Assembly (NCBI RefSeq): GCF_004005905.1
Contig: NZ_SACO01000007.1
Coordinates: 124,001 to 188,000 of the forward strand
Reading direction: 5' to 3'
Origin: Novosphingobium umbonatum
GTDB taxonomy: Bacteria > Pseudomonadota > Alphaproteobacteria > Sphingomonadales > Sphingomonadaceae
Length of the DNA stretch: 64,000 nt
Shown here one piece after another: positions 52,021 to 60,989 of the stretch. The translations under genes were made by a program, and so were the position numbers. Positions within the stretch are counted from its first letter, which is position 1, and the number at the start of each line of letters is the position of its first letter. The notes below the pieces were generated by a model. It was given only the letters and a program-made list of their open reading frames with translations. It searched no databases and had not been told where the DNA came from.

Positions 52021-52788
52021 ATGGGTTTCGATAGAGGACGTCGCGGCAGGGGCCGAGACAAGCGCGACGGGTTCGGCGAAGACAGTTTCGACCCGTTCAT
52101 GGGCGGTGGCGACCGTTTCGGCGGTGGTGATCGTTTTGGCGGCGGTGGCCGTGGCGGCTTCGGCGGTGGTGACCGCGGTGGCTTTGGCGGTGGTGACCGT
52201 GGCGGCTTCGGCGGCGGCGATCGCGGCGGCTTCGGCGGCGGCCCGCGTGGCGGCGGCTTTGGCGGTGGCGCTCCCCGTGGCGGCGGCATGCCTGCCCAGG
52301 TGGTTGGCCAGGGCAAGGGCGTGGTCAAGTTCTTCAACGCCCAGAAGGGTTTCGGCTTTATCCAGCGTGAAGATGGCGGCGAAGACGTGTTCGTCCACAT
52401 CAGCGCTGTTGAGCGCGCCGGTCTGGAAAGCCTGGCTGAAGGTCAGGGTCTGGAATTCACGCTGGTGGATCGCGGCGGCAAGGTATCGGCCAGCGATCTG
52501 TCGATCGTGGGCGACGTGATCGCAGCTCCCAAGCGCGAAGCGGCGGCTGCTCCCCAGCGTCAGCTGACGGGCGACAAGGCCACCGGTACGGTCAAGTTCT
52601 TCAACGCCATGAAGGGCTTCGGCTTCATCACCCGTGATGACGGCCAGCCCGATGCCTTCGTGCATATCAGCGCTGTCGAGCGTTCGGGTATGCGCGAGCT
52701 GGCCGAAGGCGACCGTCTGGAGTTTGATATCGAGGTCGATCGACGAGGCAAGTACTCGGCGGTTAACCTGGTGCCGCGTCAGGGTTAA
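52021..52788 (+). CDS. Double cold-shock-domain protein with RGG-like N-terminus
   Basis: 255 residues. Residues 1-100 are an Arg/Gly/Phe tail with tandem [12 protein letters not shown] repeats. Two cold-shock domains follow: [18 protein letters not shown]...[10 protein letters not shown] and [18 protein letters not shown]...AFVHISAVE. The RNP1 (KGFGFI) and RNP2 (VFVHIS) RNA-binding motifs are intact in both. It presumably binds single-stranded RNA and melts structure. RGG tails in other proteins promote RNA binding or phase separation; this is inferred. Typical CspA has one domain and about 70 residues. Confidence 0.88.
   Translation: MGFDRGRRGRGRDKRDGFGEDSFDPFMGGGDRFGGGDRFGGGGRGGFGGGDRGGFGGGDRGGFGGGDRGGFGGGPRGGGFGGGAPRGGGMPAQVVGQGKGVVKFFNAQKGFGFIQREDGGEDVFVHISAVERAGLESLAEGQGLEFTLVDRGGKVSASDLSIVGDVIAAPKREAAAAPQRQLTGDKATGTVKFFNAMKGFGFITRDDGQPDAFVHISAVERSGMRELAEGDRLEFDIEVDRRGKYSAVNLVPRQG
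52116..52275 (+). repeat. Tandem [14 protein letters not shown] repeats
   Basis: In-frame imperfect repeats of about 24 bases code for Gly-Gly-Phe-Gly-Gly-Gly-Asp-Arg units in the N-terminal tail of the cold-shock protein. They drift at third positions, so they are an old coding repeat rather than a CRISPR or satellite. Confidence 0.75.
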
Positions 52789-52860
52789 CCCCGCACGCAC
52801 CGCCCCCGAGGGAAGGGCCTGACCTAAGGGTCGGGTTTGACCGGGGGCCAGCGACAGCAT

Positions 52861-52923
52861 AAACGCGCACAAGTGGCGGCGAGTCTGAACGAATCGGTTC
52901 AGGCACGCCGCCATTTCGCGTTT
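52861..52923 (+). terminator. Long hairpin downstream of the cold-shock gene
   Basis: AAACGCG...CGCGTTT closes an imperfect stem that continues as TGGCGGCG/CGCCGCCA and CTGAAC/GTTCAG around a GAATCG loop. A second perfect hairpin CCCGCG-CAAT-CGCGGG follows at 52930-52945. There is no long U-run. It may end the cold-shock transcript or stabilise its 3' end. Confidence 0.55.
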
Positions 52924-53053
52924 GCGTCACCCGCGCAATCGCGGGATCACCTTGCTGTCGTCCTTGGGGAAATGTTCCTCATTCTGGCAAATGTTCAAAC
53001 CGGTTGGCCTGTTCGCCCGCCGGCTCCCGATCTGGAAAGCAAAGGAAGTATCG

Positions 53054-54244
53054 ATGTCTATTTCGTCGCTGATGCCTGTTTATCCCCGCTGCGCCTTTCG
53101 GCCGGTGCGCGGTGAACATTGCCATCTGATTGGCGAGGATGGCCGCCGATATCTGGACTTTGCCAGCGGTATTGCGGTGAATTTGCTGGGCCACAGCCAT
53201 GAAGGCCTGATCGGCGCGATCCAGCAACAGGCCGCGACGCTGATGCATGTGTCGAACCTTTATGGCAGCCCGCAGCAGGAAAGCGTGGCCGACCGTTTGG
53301 TGGAACTGACCTTTGCCGACACGGTGTTCTTCACCAATTCCGGCGCAGAGGCGGTGGAATGCGCCATCAAGACCGCGCGTGCCTATCACCAGCATGTTGG
53401 CAATCTCGACAAATATGAACTGATCACTTTCAAGGAGGCCTTCCATGGCCGCACCTTGGGCACGATCAGCGCCTCGAATCAGGAAAAGATGCATAAGGGC
53501 TTCCTGCCCATCCTGCCCGGTTTCAAATATGTCGATTTCGGTGATCTGGAGGCGGTGAAGGCCGCGATTGGCCCCAACACCGGCGGCATTTTGATCGAGC
53601 CGATTCAGGGCGAGGGGGGCGTGAAAGTCCCGACCGACGAATTCCTGCAGGCCCTGCGCGCTTTGTGTGACGAGCATGACCTGATGCTGATTTTCGACGA
53701 AGTGCAATGCGGCGTGGCCCGCACCGGCACCTTCTTCGCCTATGAACAGTTCGGCGTGGTGCCCGACATTCTGGCCAGCGCCAAGGGCATCGGCGGCGGC
53801 TTTCCGCTGGGCGCCTGCCTTGCCACCGAAAAGGCCGCGCGCGGCATGGTGGCGGGCACGCATGGCAGCACCTATGGCGGCAACCCCTTGGGTATGGCTG
53901 CGGCCAATGCCGTTCTGGACGCGGTGGCCAATGAGCCCTTCCTCGCCCATGTGCGCGATATGAGCGCGAAGCTGACGGGCCGTCTGGAGCAGTTTATCGG
54001 CAATTATCCCGATATGTTCGAACTGGTGCGGGGCCGTGGCCTGATGCTGGGTCTAAAGATGAAGATGGAGCCGCGTCCTTTCGTGGCCCATCTGCGCGAC
54101 AATCACCAGTTGCTTTGCGTTTCGGCGGGCGACAAGACCATGCGTATCCTGCCCCCGCTGGTGATTGACGAAAGTCATATCGACGAATTCATGGACAAGC
54201 TGTCGGCGGGCGCTGCCAGCTATAGCCCCGAGGAAGCGGCATAA
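53054..54244 (+). CDS. argD: Acetylornithine aminotransferase
   Basis: 396 residues from the ATG at 53054 with AAAGGAAG. Class III PLP enzyme: [18 protein letters not shown], the [17 protein letters not shown] block and the Schiff-base lysine in [15 protein letters not shown]. It converts N-acetylglutamate semialdehyde to N-acetylornithine and may also act in lysine synthesis. The stop overlaps argF (TAATG). Confidence 0.95.
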   Translation: MSISSLMPVYPRCAFRPVRGEHCHLIGEDGRRYLDFASGIAVNLLGHSHEGLIGAIQQQAATLMHVSNLYGSPQQESVADRLVELTFADTVFFTNSGAEAVECAIKTARAYHQHVGNLDKYELITFKEAFHGRTLGTISASNQEKMHKGFLPILPGFKYVDFGDLEAVKAAIGPNTGGILIEPIQGEGGVKVPTDEFLQALRALCDEHDLMLIFDEVQCGVARTGTFFAYEQFGVVPDILASAKGIGGGFPLGACLATEKAARGMVAGTHGSTYGGNPLGMAAANAVLDAVANEPFLAHVRDMSAKLTGRLEQFIGNYPDMFELVRGRGLMLGLKMKMEPRPFVAHLRDNHQLLCVSAGDKTMRILPPLVIDESHIDEFMDKLSAGAASYSPEEAA

Positions 54245-55170
54245 TGACCCGGCATTTTCTGAACCTTGCCGATGCGGGCAGCGATGCGCTGCGGGCTATT
54301 CTGGCCGATGCGCAGGCTCGCAAGGAAGCGCGCGCCGGTTGGGCCAAGGGGCGGGTCGATGCCGACGCGCCTTTGGCTGACCGCGTGCTGGCGATGATCT
54401 TTGAAAAGAACTCCACCCGCACCCGCGTGTCTTTCGACATGGCCATGCGTCAGCTGGGCGGCAGCGCGATTGTGATGGACGCCGGGGGCATGCAATTGGG
54501 CCGTGGCGAAACGATTGCCGACACCGCCCGCGTGCTGAGCCGGATGGTGGATGCGATTATGATTCGCACCAATGATCACGCCAAAATCGAGGAGCTGGCC
54601 CATTATGCCAGCGTTCCGGTGATCAACGGCCTGACCGATGCTTCGCATCCGTGCCAGATCGTGGCCGACCTGCTGACTCTGGCCGAGCGCGGCGTGAAGC
54701 TGGCGGGGATGGAACTGGCTTGGCTGGGCGATGGCAACAATGTGCTCCACTCGCTGATCGAGGCGGCGGGCCTGTTGGGCTTTAACATCCGCGTGGGTGG
54801 CCCTGCCGGTTATGAGCCGGACCCTGCCTTTGTGGCCGCCGCCCGCGCTTTGGGCGCGCAGATCAGCTTTACGCAGGATGCCGCAGAAGCCGCGTCCGGC
54901 GCGCAGGTCGTCGTCACCGACACTTGGGTGTCCATGGGCCAGCCCGGTGGCGAGGCTGTGATCAAGGCGATGGAGCCCTATCAGGTCAATGCAGCCCTGA
55001 TGGCCAAGGCCGCGCCAGGCGCCCTGTTCCTCCACTGCCTGCCGGCGCATCGCGGCGAGGAAGTGACCGACGAGGTGATCGATTCGGCACAAAGCGTGGT
55101 GTGGGATGAGGCCGAAAACCGTATCCACGGGCAAAAGTCCGTGCTGCGCTGGGCTTTCGGGCAGATCTGA
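54244..55170 (+). CDS. argF: Ornithine carbamoyltransferase
   Basis: 308 residues. The carbamoyl-phosphate motif STRTR is at residues 57-61, [11 protein letters not shown] and the ornithine loop DTWVSMGQ are present, and the catalytic [11 protein letters not shown] is intact. It makes citrulline in arginine synthesis. It overlaps argD by one base and is followed by hslO whose ATG overlaps its own stop (TGATGG). Confidence 0.96.
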   Translation: MTRHFLNLADAGSDALRAILADAQARKEARAGWAKGRVDADAPLADRVLAMIFEKNSTRTRVSFDMAMRQLGGSAIVMDAGGMQLGRGETIADTARVLSRMVDAIMIRTNDHAKIEELAHYASVPVINGLTDASHPCQIVADLLTLAERGVKLAGMELAWLGDGNNVLHSLIEAAGLLGFNIRVGGPAGYEPDPAFVAAARALGAQISFTQDAAEAASGAQVVVTDTWVSMGQPGGEAVIKAMEPYQVNAALMAKAAPGALFLHCLPAHRGEEVTDEVIDSAQSVVWDEAENRIHGQKSVLRWAFGQI

Positions 55171-56054
55171 TGGATCAAGTTCTGCACTTTACGGTGCCGC
55201 AGCGTGACGGGCGCGGGCGGGTGGTCAGGCTGGGGCCGGTGCTGGATCTGGTCCAGTCCGCCCATGACTATCCCCCCGCGATCGGCAAGCTGCTGGCCGA
55301 GGCTTTGGTGCTGGCCGCGCTGCTCGGCTCCTTGCTAAAGGACCGTGACAGCCAGTTGACCATGCAGGCCCAGACCGAGGCGGGCGTGGTGGACATGCTG
55401 GTCTGCGATTACCGCAATGGTGAATTGCGCGGCTATATCCGCCATGATGAAGCGCGCTATGCTCAACTGCCGGAGGAACCCGCACTGGGTGATCTGCTTG
55501 GCAAGGGCTATCTGGCGATCACCTTCGATCTGGCCGTGACGGGGCAGCGCTATCAGGGCGTGGTTCCGTTGGAAGGCGAGAGCCTGAGCGAGGCCTGCGC
55601 GCATTATTTCGTGCAATCCGAACAGGTGCCGACCCTGATCCGCGTGGCCAGCCACAAGGGCAAGGATGGGCACTGGGTGGCCGGTGGTCTGCTGATCCAG
55701 CATCTGCCCGAGGGCGAAGAGGGGCGCGAGCGTCTCCATGTCCAGCTCGACCATCCGCAATGGGACCATCTGGCCGCGCTGGCGGGGACGACCTCGGACG
55801 CGGAATTGACCGATCGTGACTTGCCGCTCGACACTTTGGTGTGGCGCCTGTTCCACGAGGAATCGGAAGTGCGCGTGCTGGAGGATGAGGCGCTGACGCG
55901 TGGGTGCCGCTGTTCGCCCGAGCATTACCGCCAGATCCTGAGCCGTTTCGCGCCGGAAGAACTGGCCGAAATGCGCGACGAGGCGGGCGTGATCACGGTG
56001 GATTGCGCCTTCTGCTCCAAGCTGTTCCCGATCGAGATTGAAGGAAAGGTTTGA
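55170..56054 (+). CDS. hslO: Redox-regulated chaperone Hsp33
   Basis: 294 residues. The C-terminal redox switch is CRC-X30-CAFC, the zinc-binding CXC-X27-32-CXXC pattern, so oxidative activation is expected. The N-terminal chaperone core includes TMQAQTEAGVVDMLVCDYRNG. It holds unfolding proteins during oxidative and heat stress. Co-transcription with argD-argF is common in alphaproteobacteria. Confidence 0.95.
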   Translation: MDQVLHFTVPQRDGRGRVVRLGPVLDLVQSAHDYPPAIGKLLAEALVLAALLGSLLKDRDSQLTMQAQTEAGVVDMLVCDYRNGELRGYIRHDEARYAQLPEEPALGDLLGKGYLAITFDLAVTGQRYQGVVPLEGESLSEACAHYFVQSEQVPTLIRVASHKGKDGHWVAGGLLIQHLPEGEEGRERLHVQLDHPQWDHLAALAGTTSDAELTDRDLPLDTLVWRLFHEESEVRVLEDEALTRGCRCSPEHYRQILSRFAPEELAEMRDEAGVITVDCAFCSKLFPIEIEGKV

Positions 56055-56057
56055 CCC

Positions 56058-56756
56058 ATGGGGCCGATTGCCAAGGTTGATGGTCGCAAGGCGGTGGTGT
56101 TGCTGTCGGGCGGGCTGGATTCGATGGTTTCCGCAGGGCTGGCGCTTGAGGCGGGCTATGAGCTTTATGCGCTGACCATCAATTACAACCAGCGCCATGC
56201 CTGCGAACTGGATGCCGCCACCGTGTTGGCCAAACATCTGGGGGCCAAGCGCCATGTGATCCTGCCTTTGGACCTGCGCCAATTTGGCGGTTCGGCGCTG
56301 ACAGCGGATATTGATGTGCCCAAGGAAGGGGTGGGGGAAGACATTCCCGTCACCTATGTTCCCGCGCGTAATCTGGTGTTCCTCTCGCTCACTTTGGCCT
56401 GGGCCGAGGCTTTGGGCGCGCAGGATGTGTTCATTGGCGTCAATGCGCTGGACTATTCGGGCTATCCCGATTGCCGTCCGGAATTCATTTCGGGCTTTAC
56501 CGATCTGGCGCGTCTGGCCACCAAGGCGGGGGCAGAGGGCGGTGATTTCACCATCCATGCCCCGCTGCAATTCATGTCCAAGGCGGATATTGCCCGCGAA
56601 TCGCATCGGCTGGGGCTGGATGCAGGCATGAGCTGGTCCTGTTATGACCCGCAGCCCGATGGCAAGGCTTGCGGGGAATGCGATTCTTGCCGCCTGCGTC
56701 TGGGTGGCTTTGCCGAGGCGGGGCTGGTCGACCCGCTGGAATATGCGGTGCGTTAA
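56058..56756 (+). CDS. queC: 7-cyano-7-deazaguanine synthase
   Basis: 232 residues, starting 3 bases after hslO. The PP-loop ATP site is [11 protein letters not shown] and the zinc site at the C-terminus is [18 protein letters not shown], with CxxC-type spacing. It converts 7-carboxy-7-deazaguanine to preQ0 for queuosine in tRNA. No other queuosine genes are adjacent. Confidence 0.95.
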   Translation: MGPIAKVDGRKAVVLLSGGLDSMVSAGLALEAGYELYALTINYNQRHACELDAATVLAKHLGAKRHVILPLDLRQFGGSALTADIDVPKEGVGEDIPVTYVPARNLVFLSLTLAWAEALGAQDVFIGVNALDYSGYPDCRPEFISGFTDLARLATKAGAEGGDFTIHAPLQFMSKADIARESHRLGLDAGMSWSCYDPQPDGKACGECDSCRLRLGGFAEAGLVDPLEYAVR

Positions 56757-56777
56757 GGGATGGCGTCGGGGGCGGGC

Positions 56778-57695
56778 TTAGGCTCGTTCCCGCACCCAGG
56801 GCGCCTTGCCCAGATGACTGGCCAGAAAGTCGATCAACACCTGCACCCGCGCTGGCCGCAAACGGCCCGGTGGGGTGACCAGATGCAGCGCAATATCGCT
56901 GACACGCCAATCGGGCATGACTTCGACCAGCGCCCCGCTGGCCAGATGGTCCCACACCATGAAATCGGGCTGTAGCGCGATTCCTTGGCCCGCCAGCAGG
57001 GCAGGGGTTAATGCATCGGCATTGTTCGCGCCCAGTCGCCCTTGCAGATGGGCGATATAGTCCCCTTCTTGCGCATGGGTGAAACGCCATTGCGCGGGGT
57101 TTTCCAGATTGGTGTAGAGCAGGCCGAGATGCATCGAAAGGTCGCGCGGATGTTGGGGCGTGCCATGGGCGGCCAGATAGGCGGGCGAGGCCACCAAGGG
57201 CCGCGCGACCTTGCATAGCCGCCGCGCCCTGAGCGAAGAATCCTCCAGCCCCGCGATGCGCAGCACCACATCATGCCCGCCGCCCACCACATCCACCAGC
57301 GCGTCGGACAGGTCCAGCTCCACCTGCACCAGCGGATAAGCGGCCAGAAATTCGGTGAGCAAAGGCGCGACATGGCGCAGGCCAAAGCTCATCGGCACGG
57401 CCAGCCGCACCAGCCCGCGCGGCACATCGCCTTCATCGCGGGCCTGCGCCTCGGCGGCCTCCCCATCGGCCAGAATGCGCCGCGCCTTGTCCAACACGCT
57501 GCGCCCGCTCTCGGTCAGCGCCAGACGGCGGCTGGTACGGTGGAGCAAAGGCACGCCCAGCCGCCCCTCCAGCCGCGCCATGGCTTTGGACACGGTGGGT
57601 TTGGACAGGCCCAGCGCCTCGGCGGCGGCGGCGAAGGAGCCGGTGTCCACCACTTTGGCAAAGATCGCCAAGCCTTCCAGATCGGGCAGCGCCAT
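56778..57695 (-). CDS. LysR-family transcriptional regulator
   Basis: 305 residues. The N-terminal winged helix-turn-helix ([36 protein letters not shown]) is followed by the periplasmic-binding-like effector domain. It is 6 bases downstream of dgt on the same strand, which is unusual, since LysR genes normally diverge from targets; co-expression with dgt is implied. Effector and targets unknown. Confidence 0.9.
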   Translation of the reverse strand: MALPDLEGLAIFAKVVDTGSFAAAAEALGLSKPTVSKAMARLEGRLGVPLLHRTSRRLALTESGRSVLDKARRILADGEAAEAQARDEGDVPRGLVRLAVPMSFGLRHVAPLLTEFLAAYPLVQVELDLSDALVDVVGGGHDVVLRIAGLEDSSLRARRLCKVARPLVASPAYLAAHGTPQHPRDLSMHLGLLYTNLENPAQWRFTHAQEGDYIAHLQGRLGANNADALTPALLAGQGIALQPDFMVWDHLASGALVEVMPDWRVSDIALHLVTPPGRLRPARVQVLIDFLASHLGKAPWVRERA

Positions 57696-57701
57696 CGGGC
57701 G

Positions 57702-59060
57702 TTAGATCCGGTCGAACACAGAGCCCATGCGCGGGCTGAACAGCCGCTCATAGTTCTTGAGCAGGGCAGTGTCGGTCATGGCAGCCACATAGTCGCAGAT
57801 GACGCGTGGAGCGCCTCCTGCGGCGTCATAGCGCGCCAGAACCTCGCGCGGCAGCAGGCGGGCAGGATCGGCCTGCATCGCCTCGAACACGGCGACCACC
57901 ATGGTTTGGCCCTTGAATTCCAGATGCTGCACGGCGGGGCTGGTGATCACCTCGCGCACCACCAATTGTTGCAAGACCGAGAGGAAGGCGCGCTGTGGGC
58001 CACGCATCGCCACCCGCCAGCGCAGCAAAGGCTCGGCAAACTCGGGCATTTCCACGAAATCGACGGCGGTGATGAAATGATGGACCAAGCGCCCGATAAA
58101 GCGCTTGCGCGTACCCTCGCCGCCGAAAAGGCCTTCGAGCATATGGCCGAACACATCATTCGCGCTCTCGCCCGGATATTTGGCCTTCATCGCGTCCAGA
58201 AAGCTGGGGCAATGGTCGGCCACGGCGCGGGCGAAGCTGTCGCGCGTGATCAGGTCCAGCGCGATGGCGTCTTCCAGATCATGCACGCCATAGGCAATGT
58301 CGTCGGCCACATCCATAATGCTGCAATCGAGCGATTTATGCAGCGCCTTGCCATGCTTGCCCGGTTGCGGGGTGTGGCTCTGGAACAGGGCGCGGTCTGC
58401 GTCAGACAAAGGCTGGCAGATCCACTCCACCACATCAGCCTCGCTATCGAGATAGCATTTGGGTGGCTTGCTGGCGCTTGCATCGATCAGGCGCAGGGTG
58501 CTGGGGCCGGAGAGCAGCGCGGGGCGTAGATCGGGATTGGCAACGGCGGAAAAGGCTACTGGATATTTCAGCACGCCCAGCATCATCCGCCGCGACAGAT
58601 TGGCCCCTGCGCTTTGCGAGAAACTCTCCAGCCGCGCCAGAATGCGTAAGGTTTGCCCATTGCCCTCAAACCCGCCCGCATCGCGCATACAATAGTTCAG
58701 CGCCACCTCGCCGCCATGGCCGAAGGGCGGGTGGCCGAAATCATGGGTGCAGCCGATGGCATGGATCAGGCTGCGATCGGGCAGCAGCGGGGCGGCGGAA
58801 TGCTCGGGCACATCCTTGGCCAATTGGCGGGCAAGGCCACCGGCAATTTGTGCCACTTCCAGTGAATGGGTCAGGCGGGTGCGATAAAAATCGCTGTCCC
58901 CCAGATTGAGGATCTGCGTTTTGCCCTGAAGCCTGCGGAAAGAGGCCGAATGGATGACGCGGGCATAATCAATATCGGCATAGTCGCGGGCGTCTTCGGC
59001 CTGCGCGGTCCAGCTTTCGCGGCGGTGGGACCAGAGCGGGGATTCGGGGGAGGAATGCAT
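57702..59060 (-). CDS. dgt: dGTP triphosphohydrolase family protein
   Basis: 452 residues with an HD domain: THSLEVAQIAGGLA, CTHDFGHPPFGHGGE (metal HD) and SLDCSIMDVADDIAYGVHDLED. It hydrolyses dNTPs to deoxynucleoside and triphosphate. The length fits the type-2 dgt subfamily rather than the longer E. coli Dgt. The LysR gene follows; small-RNA-like locus B lies upstream on the other strand. Confidence 0.92.
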   Translation of the reverse strand: MHSSPESPLWSHRRESWTAQAEDARDYADIDYARVIHSASFRRLQGKTQILNLGDSDFYRTRLTHSLEVAQIAGGLARQLAKDVPEHSAAPLLPDRSLIHAIGCTHDFGHPPFGHGGEVALNYCMRDAGGFEGNGQTLRILARLESFSQSAGANLSRRMMLGVLKYPVAFSAVANPDLRPALLSGPSTLRLIDASASKPPKCYLDSEADVVEWICQPLSDADRALFQSHTPQPGKHGKALHKSLDCSIMDVADDIAYGVHDLEDAIALDLITRDSFARAVADHCPSFLDAMKAKYPGESANDVFGHMLEGLFGGEGTRKRFIGRLVHHFITAVDFVEMPEFAEPLLRWRVAMRGPQRAFLSVLQQLVVREVITSPAVQHLEFKGQTMVVAVFEAMQADPARLLPREVLARYDAAGGAPRVICDYVAAMTDTALLKNYERLFSPRMGSVFDRI

Positions 59061-59181
59061 CCGCGGCTTGTAGAGCCATTTGGGCGCTTAGGGGAAGGGA
59101 GAGGTGTTGGTTGCGCGAAACGCAACAGTTCTTGGCGCCTTTGCATTTGCGAGAATCATGCTGCAGCGCAATAAGGAACAC

Positions 59182-59241
59182 GCCTTTCAGGCATCCTCTC
59201 CCAAACTTCCAAAGGCCAGCCCTCGGGCTGGCCCTTTTTTT
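59182..59241 (+). ncRNA. Small-RNA-like locus B, member of a two-copy family
   Basis: On the plus strand it has GCCTTTCAGGC (hairpin), then CATCCTCTCCCAAACTTCC, then the terminator GGCCAGCC-CTCG-GGCTGGCC followed by C and seven T. The first 33 bases match locus A at 21360-21328 (minus) with one mismatch; the terminator stem is unrelated in sequence but alike in shape. CATGCTGCA lies 28 bases upstream, as in locus A. It sits in a 199-base gap between dgt and trmB, opposite to both, so it has its own promoter. A candidate -35/-10 is TTGCGA-N16-CAATAA. The true 5' end is probably 5-20 bases further left. Confidence 0.78.
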
Positions 59242-59259
59242 GCCCGTCGTGGATGGTGC

Positions 59260-59994
59260 TCAGGCTTTGCGACGATAGCGGAAATACCAGACCTCATGGC
59301 CGTAAACCGTGCGGGCCTTGTGCTCGTAACGGGTTTCGGGCCAGCCGCTGGGGCGCACCTGAAAATGCTTGGGCTCCTGCGCCAGCCATTCAAACTGGTC
59401 CTTGTGGCGGCGCATCACCATCAAGGCGTGGCGCAAATAGACATCGTGATCGGTGCCAAAGCGGAATTCGCCACCCGGTTTCAGCTTGGCGGCGAACATA
59501 TCCACCGGTCCGTCATTCATCATCCGGCGCTTGGCATGGCGCGCCTTGGGCCAGGGATCGGGATGCAGTAGATAGAGGAAAGACAGCGAGCCATCGGGAA
59601 TGCGGCTGAGCACTTCCAACGCATCACCATGATGGATCCGCACATTGGGCAGAGGCGGATGCTGGGCCACGCCTTCGGAATTGCGCCCGCCATCGACATG
59701 GGTCAGCGCCTGCGCCACGCCATTGATGAAAGGTTCGGCGCCGATAAAACCATGGTCGGGCAGCATGTCGGCGCGATAGGCCATATGCTCGCCCCCGCCA
59801 AAACCGATCTCGAAATGCAACGGACGGTCTTCGCCAAATAGGCGCTTGGCGGTGACCTCGCCTTCCAGCGGCACGGCGATTTGCGGCAATAGCGTATCCA
59901 CCAGACCCTGTTGGCCCGCGCGTAAGGGCTTGCCCTTGGAGCGGCCATAGAGCCGGTTCAATGTGGTGGGATCGCCTTCTTTATATGCTGTCAT
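59260..59994 (-). CDS. trmB: tRNA (guanine-N7-)-methyltransferase
   Basis: 244 residues from the ATG at 59992-59994; an upstream extension has no family similarity. The SAM site is FEIGFGGGEHM, and the TrmB substrate motif LLHPDPWPKARHAKRRM is present. It makes m7G46 in tRNA. Separate from its usual metK-linked context. Confidence 0.93.
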   Translation of the reverse strand: MTAYKEGDPTTLNRLYGRSKGKPLRAGQQGLVDTLLPQIAVPLEGEVTAKRLFGEDRPLHFEIGFGGGEHMAYRADMLPDHGFIGAEPFINGVAQALTHVDGGRNSEGVAQHPPLPNVRIHHGDALEVLSRIPDGSLSFLYLLHPDPWPKARHAKRRMMNDGPVDMFAAKLKPGGEFRFGTDHDVYLRHALMVMRRHKDQFEWLAQEPKHFQVRPSGWPETRYEHKARTVYGHEVWYFRYRRKA

Positions 59995-60084
59995 ATCGGT
60001 GCCTGCTGCGAATTTGCGCCGCCGATGGCAGGCGTTGGGCCAAGGGTCAAGTAGGGCGCAGCCAAGGGCCCTTAAACCACAAAC

Positions 60085-60107
60085 GGCCCACCCCATAGGG
60101 GCGGGCC
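60085..60107 (-). terminator. Hairpin downstream of ctrA
   Basis: GGCCCACCCC-ATA-GGGGCGGGCC forms a stem with one mismatch. On the minus strand it is followed by GTTTGTGG, a short T-rich stretch. Confidence 0.5.
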
Positions 60108-60138
60108 GCTGCGGTTAATCGGGGGTGGGGGACTTCGC

Positions 60139-60834
60139 TCAGGCGGCGACGGCATCCTCACCGGGATCACGCAGCACATAGCCACGGCCCCACACGGTTT
60201 CGATGTAATTTTCGCCGCCGCAGGCATGGGCAAGTTTCTTGCGCAGCTTGCAGATGAAAACGTCGATAATTTTGAGTTCGGGTTCGTCCATGCCGCCATA
60301 CAGGTGGTTCAGGAACATTTCCTTGGTCAGCGTGGTACCCTTGCGCAGCGAGAGCAGCTCCAGCATGGCATATTCCTTGCCGGTCAGATGCACGCGGGCG
60401 CCGTCCACTTCCACCGTCTTGGCGTCCAGATTGACGCAGAGCTTGCCGGTGCGGATAACGCTTTGCGAATGGCCCTTGGAACGGCGGACAACCGCCTGAA
60501 TACGGGCGATAAGTTCTTCGCGATGGAAAGGCTTGGTCACATAGTCATCGGCGCCAAAGCCGAAGCTGCGGACCTTGCTGTCCATTTCCGAAATGCCCGA
60601 CAGGATCAGCACCGGCGTTTGCACCTTGGCGACGCGCAGCTTTTTCAGCACGTCATAGCCATGCATGTCGGGCAGGTTGAGATCCAGCAGGATGATATCG
60701 TAATCATACAGCTTGCCCAGATCGAGGCCTTCTTCGCCCAGATCGGTCGAGTATACGTTAAAGCCTTCGGTGGTGAGCATCAATTCGATAGCTCGGGCCG
60801 TGGTAGGCTCATCTTCTATCAACAAAACGCGCAT
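60139..60834 (-). CDS. ctrA: Cell-cycle response regulator CtrA
   Basis: 231 residues from the ATG at 60832-60834, with GGGGG upstream. An OmpR-type regulator: phospho-acceptor Asp51 in [13 protein letters not shown], Lys in DDYVTKPF, and a winged-helix DNA-binding domain with [34 protein letters not shown], nearly identical to Caulobacter CtrA. It ends in Ala-Ala, as does the ClpXP-degraded Caulobacter protein. CtrA controls cell-cycle, motility and division genes. Several TTAACC/TTAA-type sites lie upstream. Confidence 0.95.
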   Translation of the reverse strand: MRVLLIEDEPTTARAIELMLTTEGFNVYSTDLGEEGLDLGKLYDYDIILLDLNLPDMHGYDVLKKLRVAKVQTPVLILSGISEMDSKVRSFGFGADDYVTKPFHREELIARIQAVVRRSKGHSQSVIRTGKLCVNLDAKTVEVDGARVHLTGKEYAMLELLSLRKGTTLTKEMFLNHLYGGMDEPELKIIDVFICKLRKKLAHACGGENYIETVWGRGYVLRDPGEDAVAA

Positions 60835-60850
60835 ATGGGTTTGCCCCCTA

Positions 60851-60942
60851 TTAACCCCGGTTTCTGCGGTTGCGACCTCTTCCGGGCACAGCCACCTATT
60901 AACCATGCGATAGATGAACGCAAAAGGTTAATTTAGCGTAAA
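60851..60942 (+). promoter_or_regulatory. Cluster of CtrA-like sites upstream of ctrA
   Basis: TTAACC at 60851-60856, TTAACCAT at 60899-60906, and TTAA-N7-TAAA at 60928-60942 (one base off the CtrA box TTAA-N7-TTAA). The promoter of ctrA (minus strand) must lie here. Autoregulation by CtrA is established in Caulobacter; here it is inferred. Confidence 0.45.
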
Positions 60943-60989
60943 GCGTCAAATCGGAGGCATGAAATGGCTTGTGAATTAGGCATTTAGCC

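Noticed and set aside
52116..52275. Regular short repeats that look like a CRISPR array at first glance
   Set aside because: They are in-frame glycine-rich codon repeats with no spacers of constant length and no cas genes.
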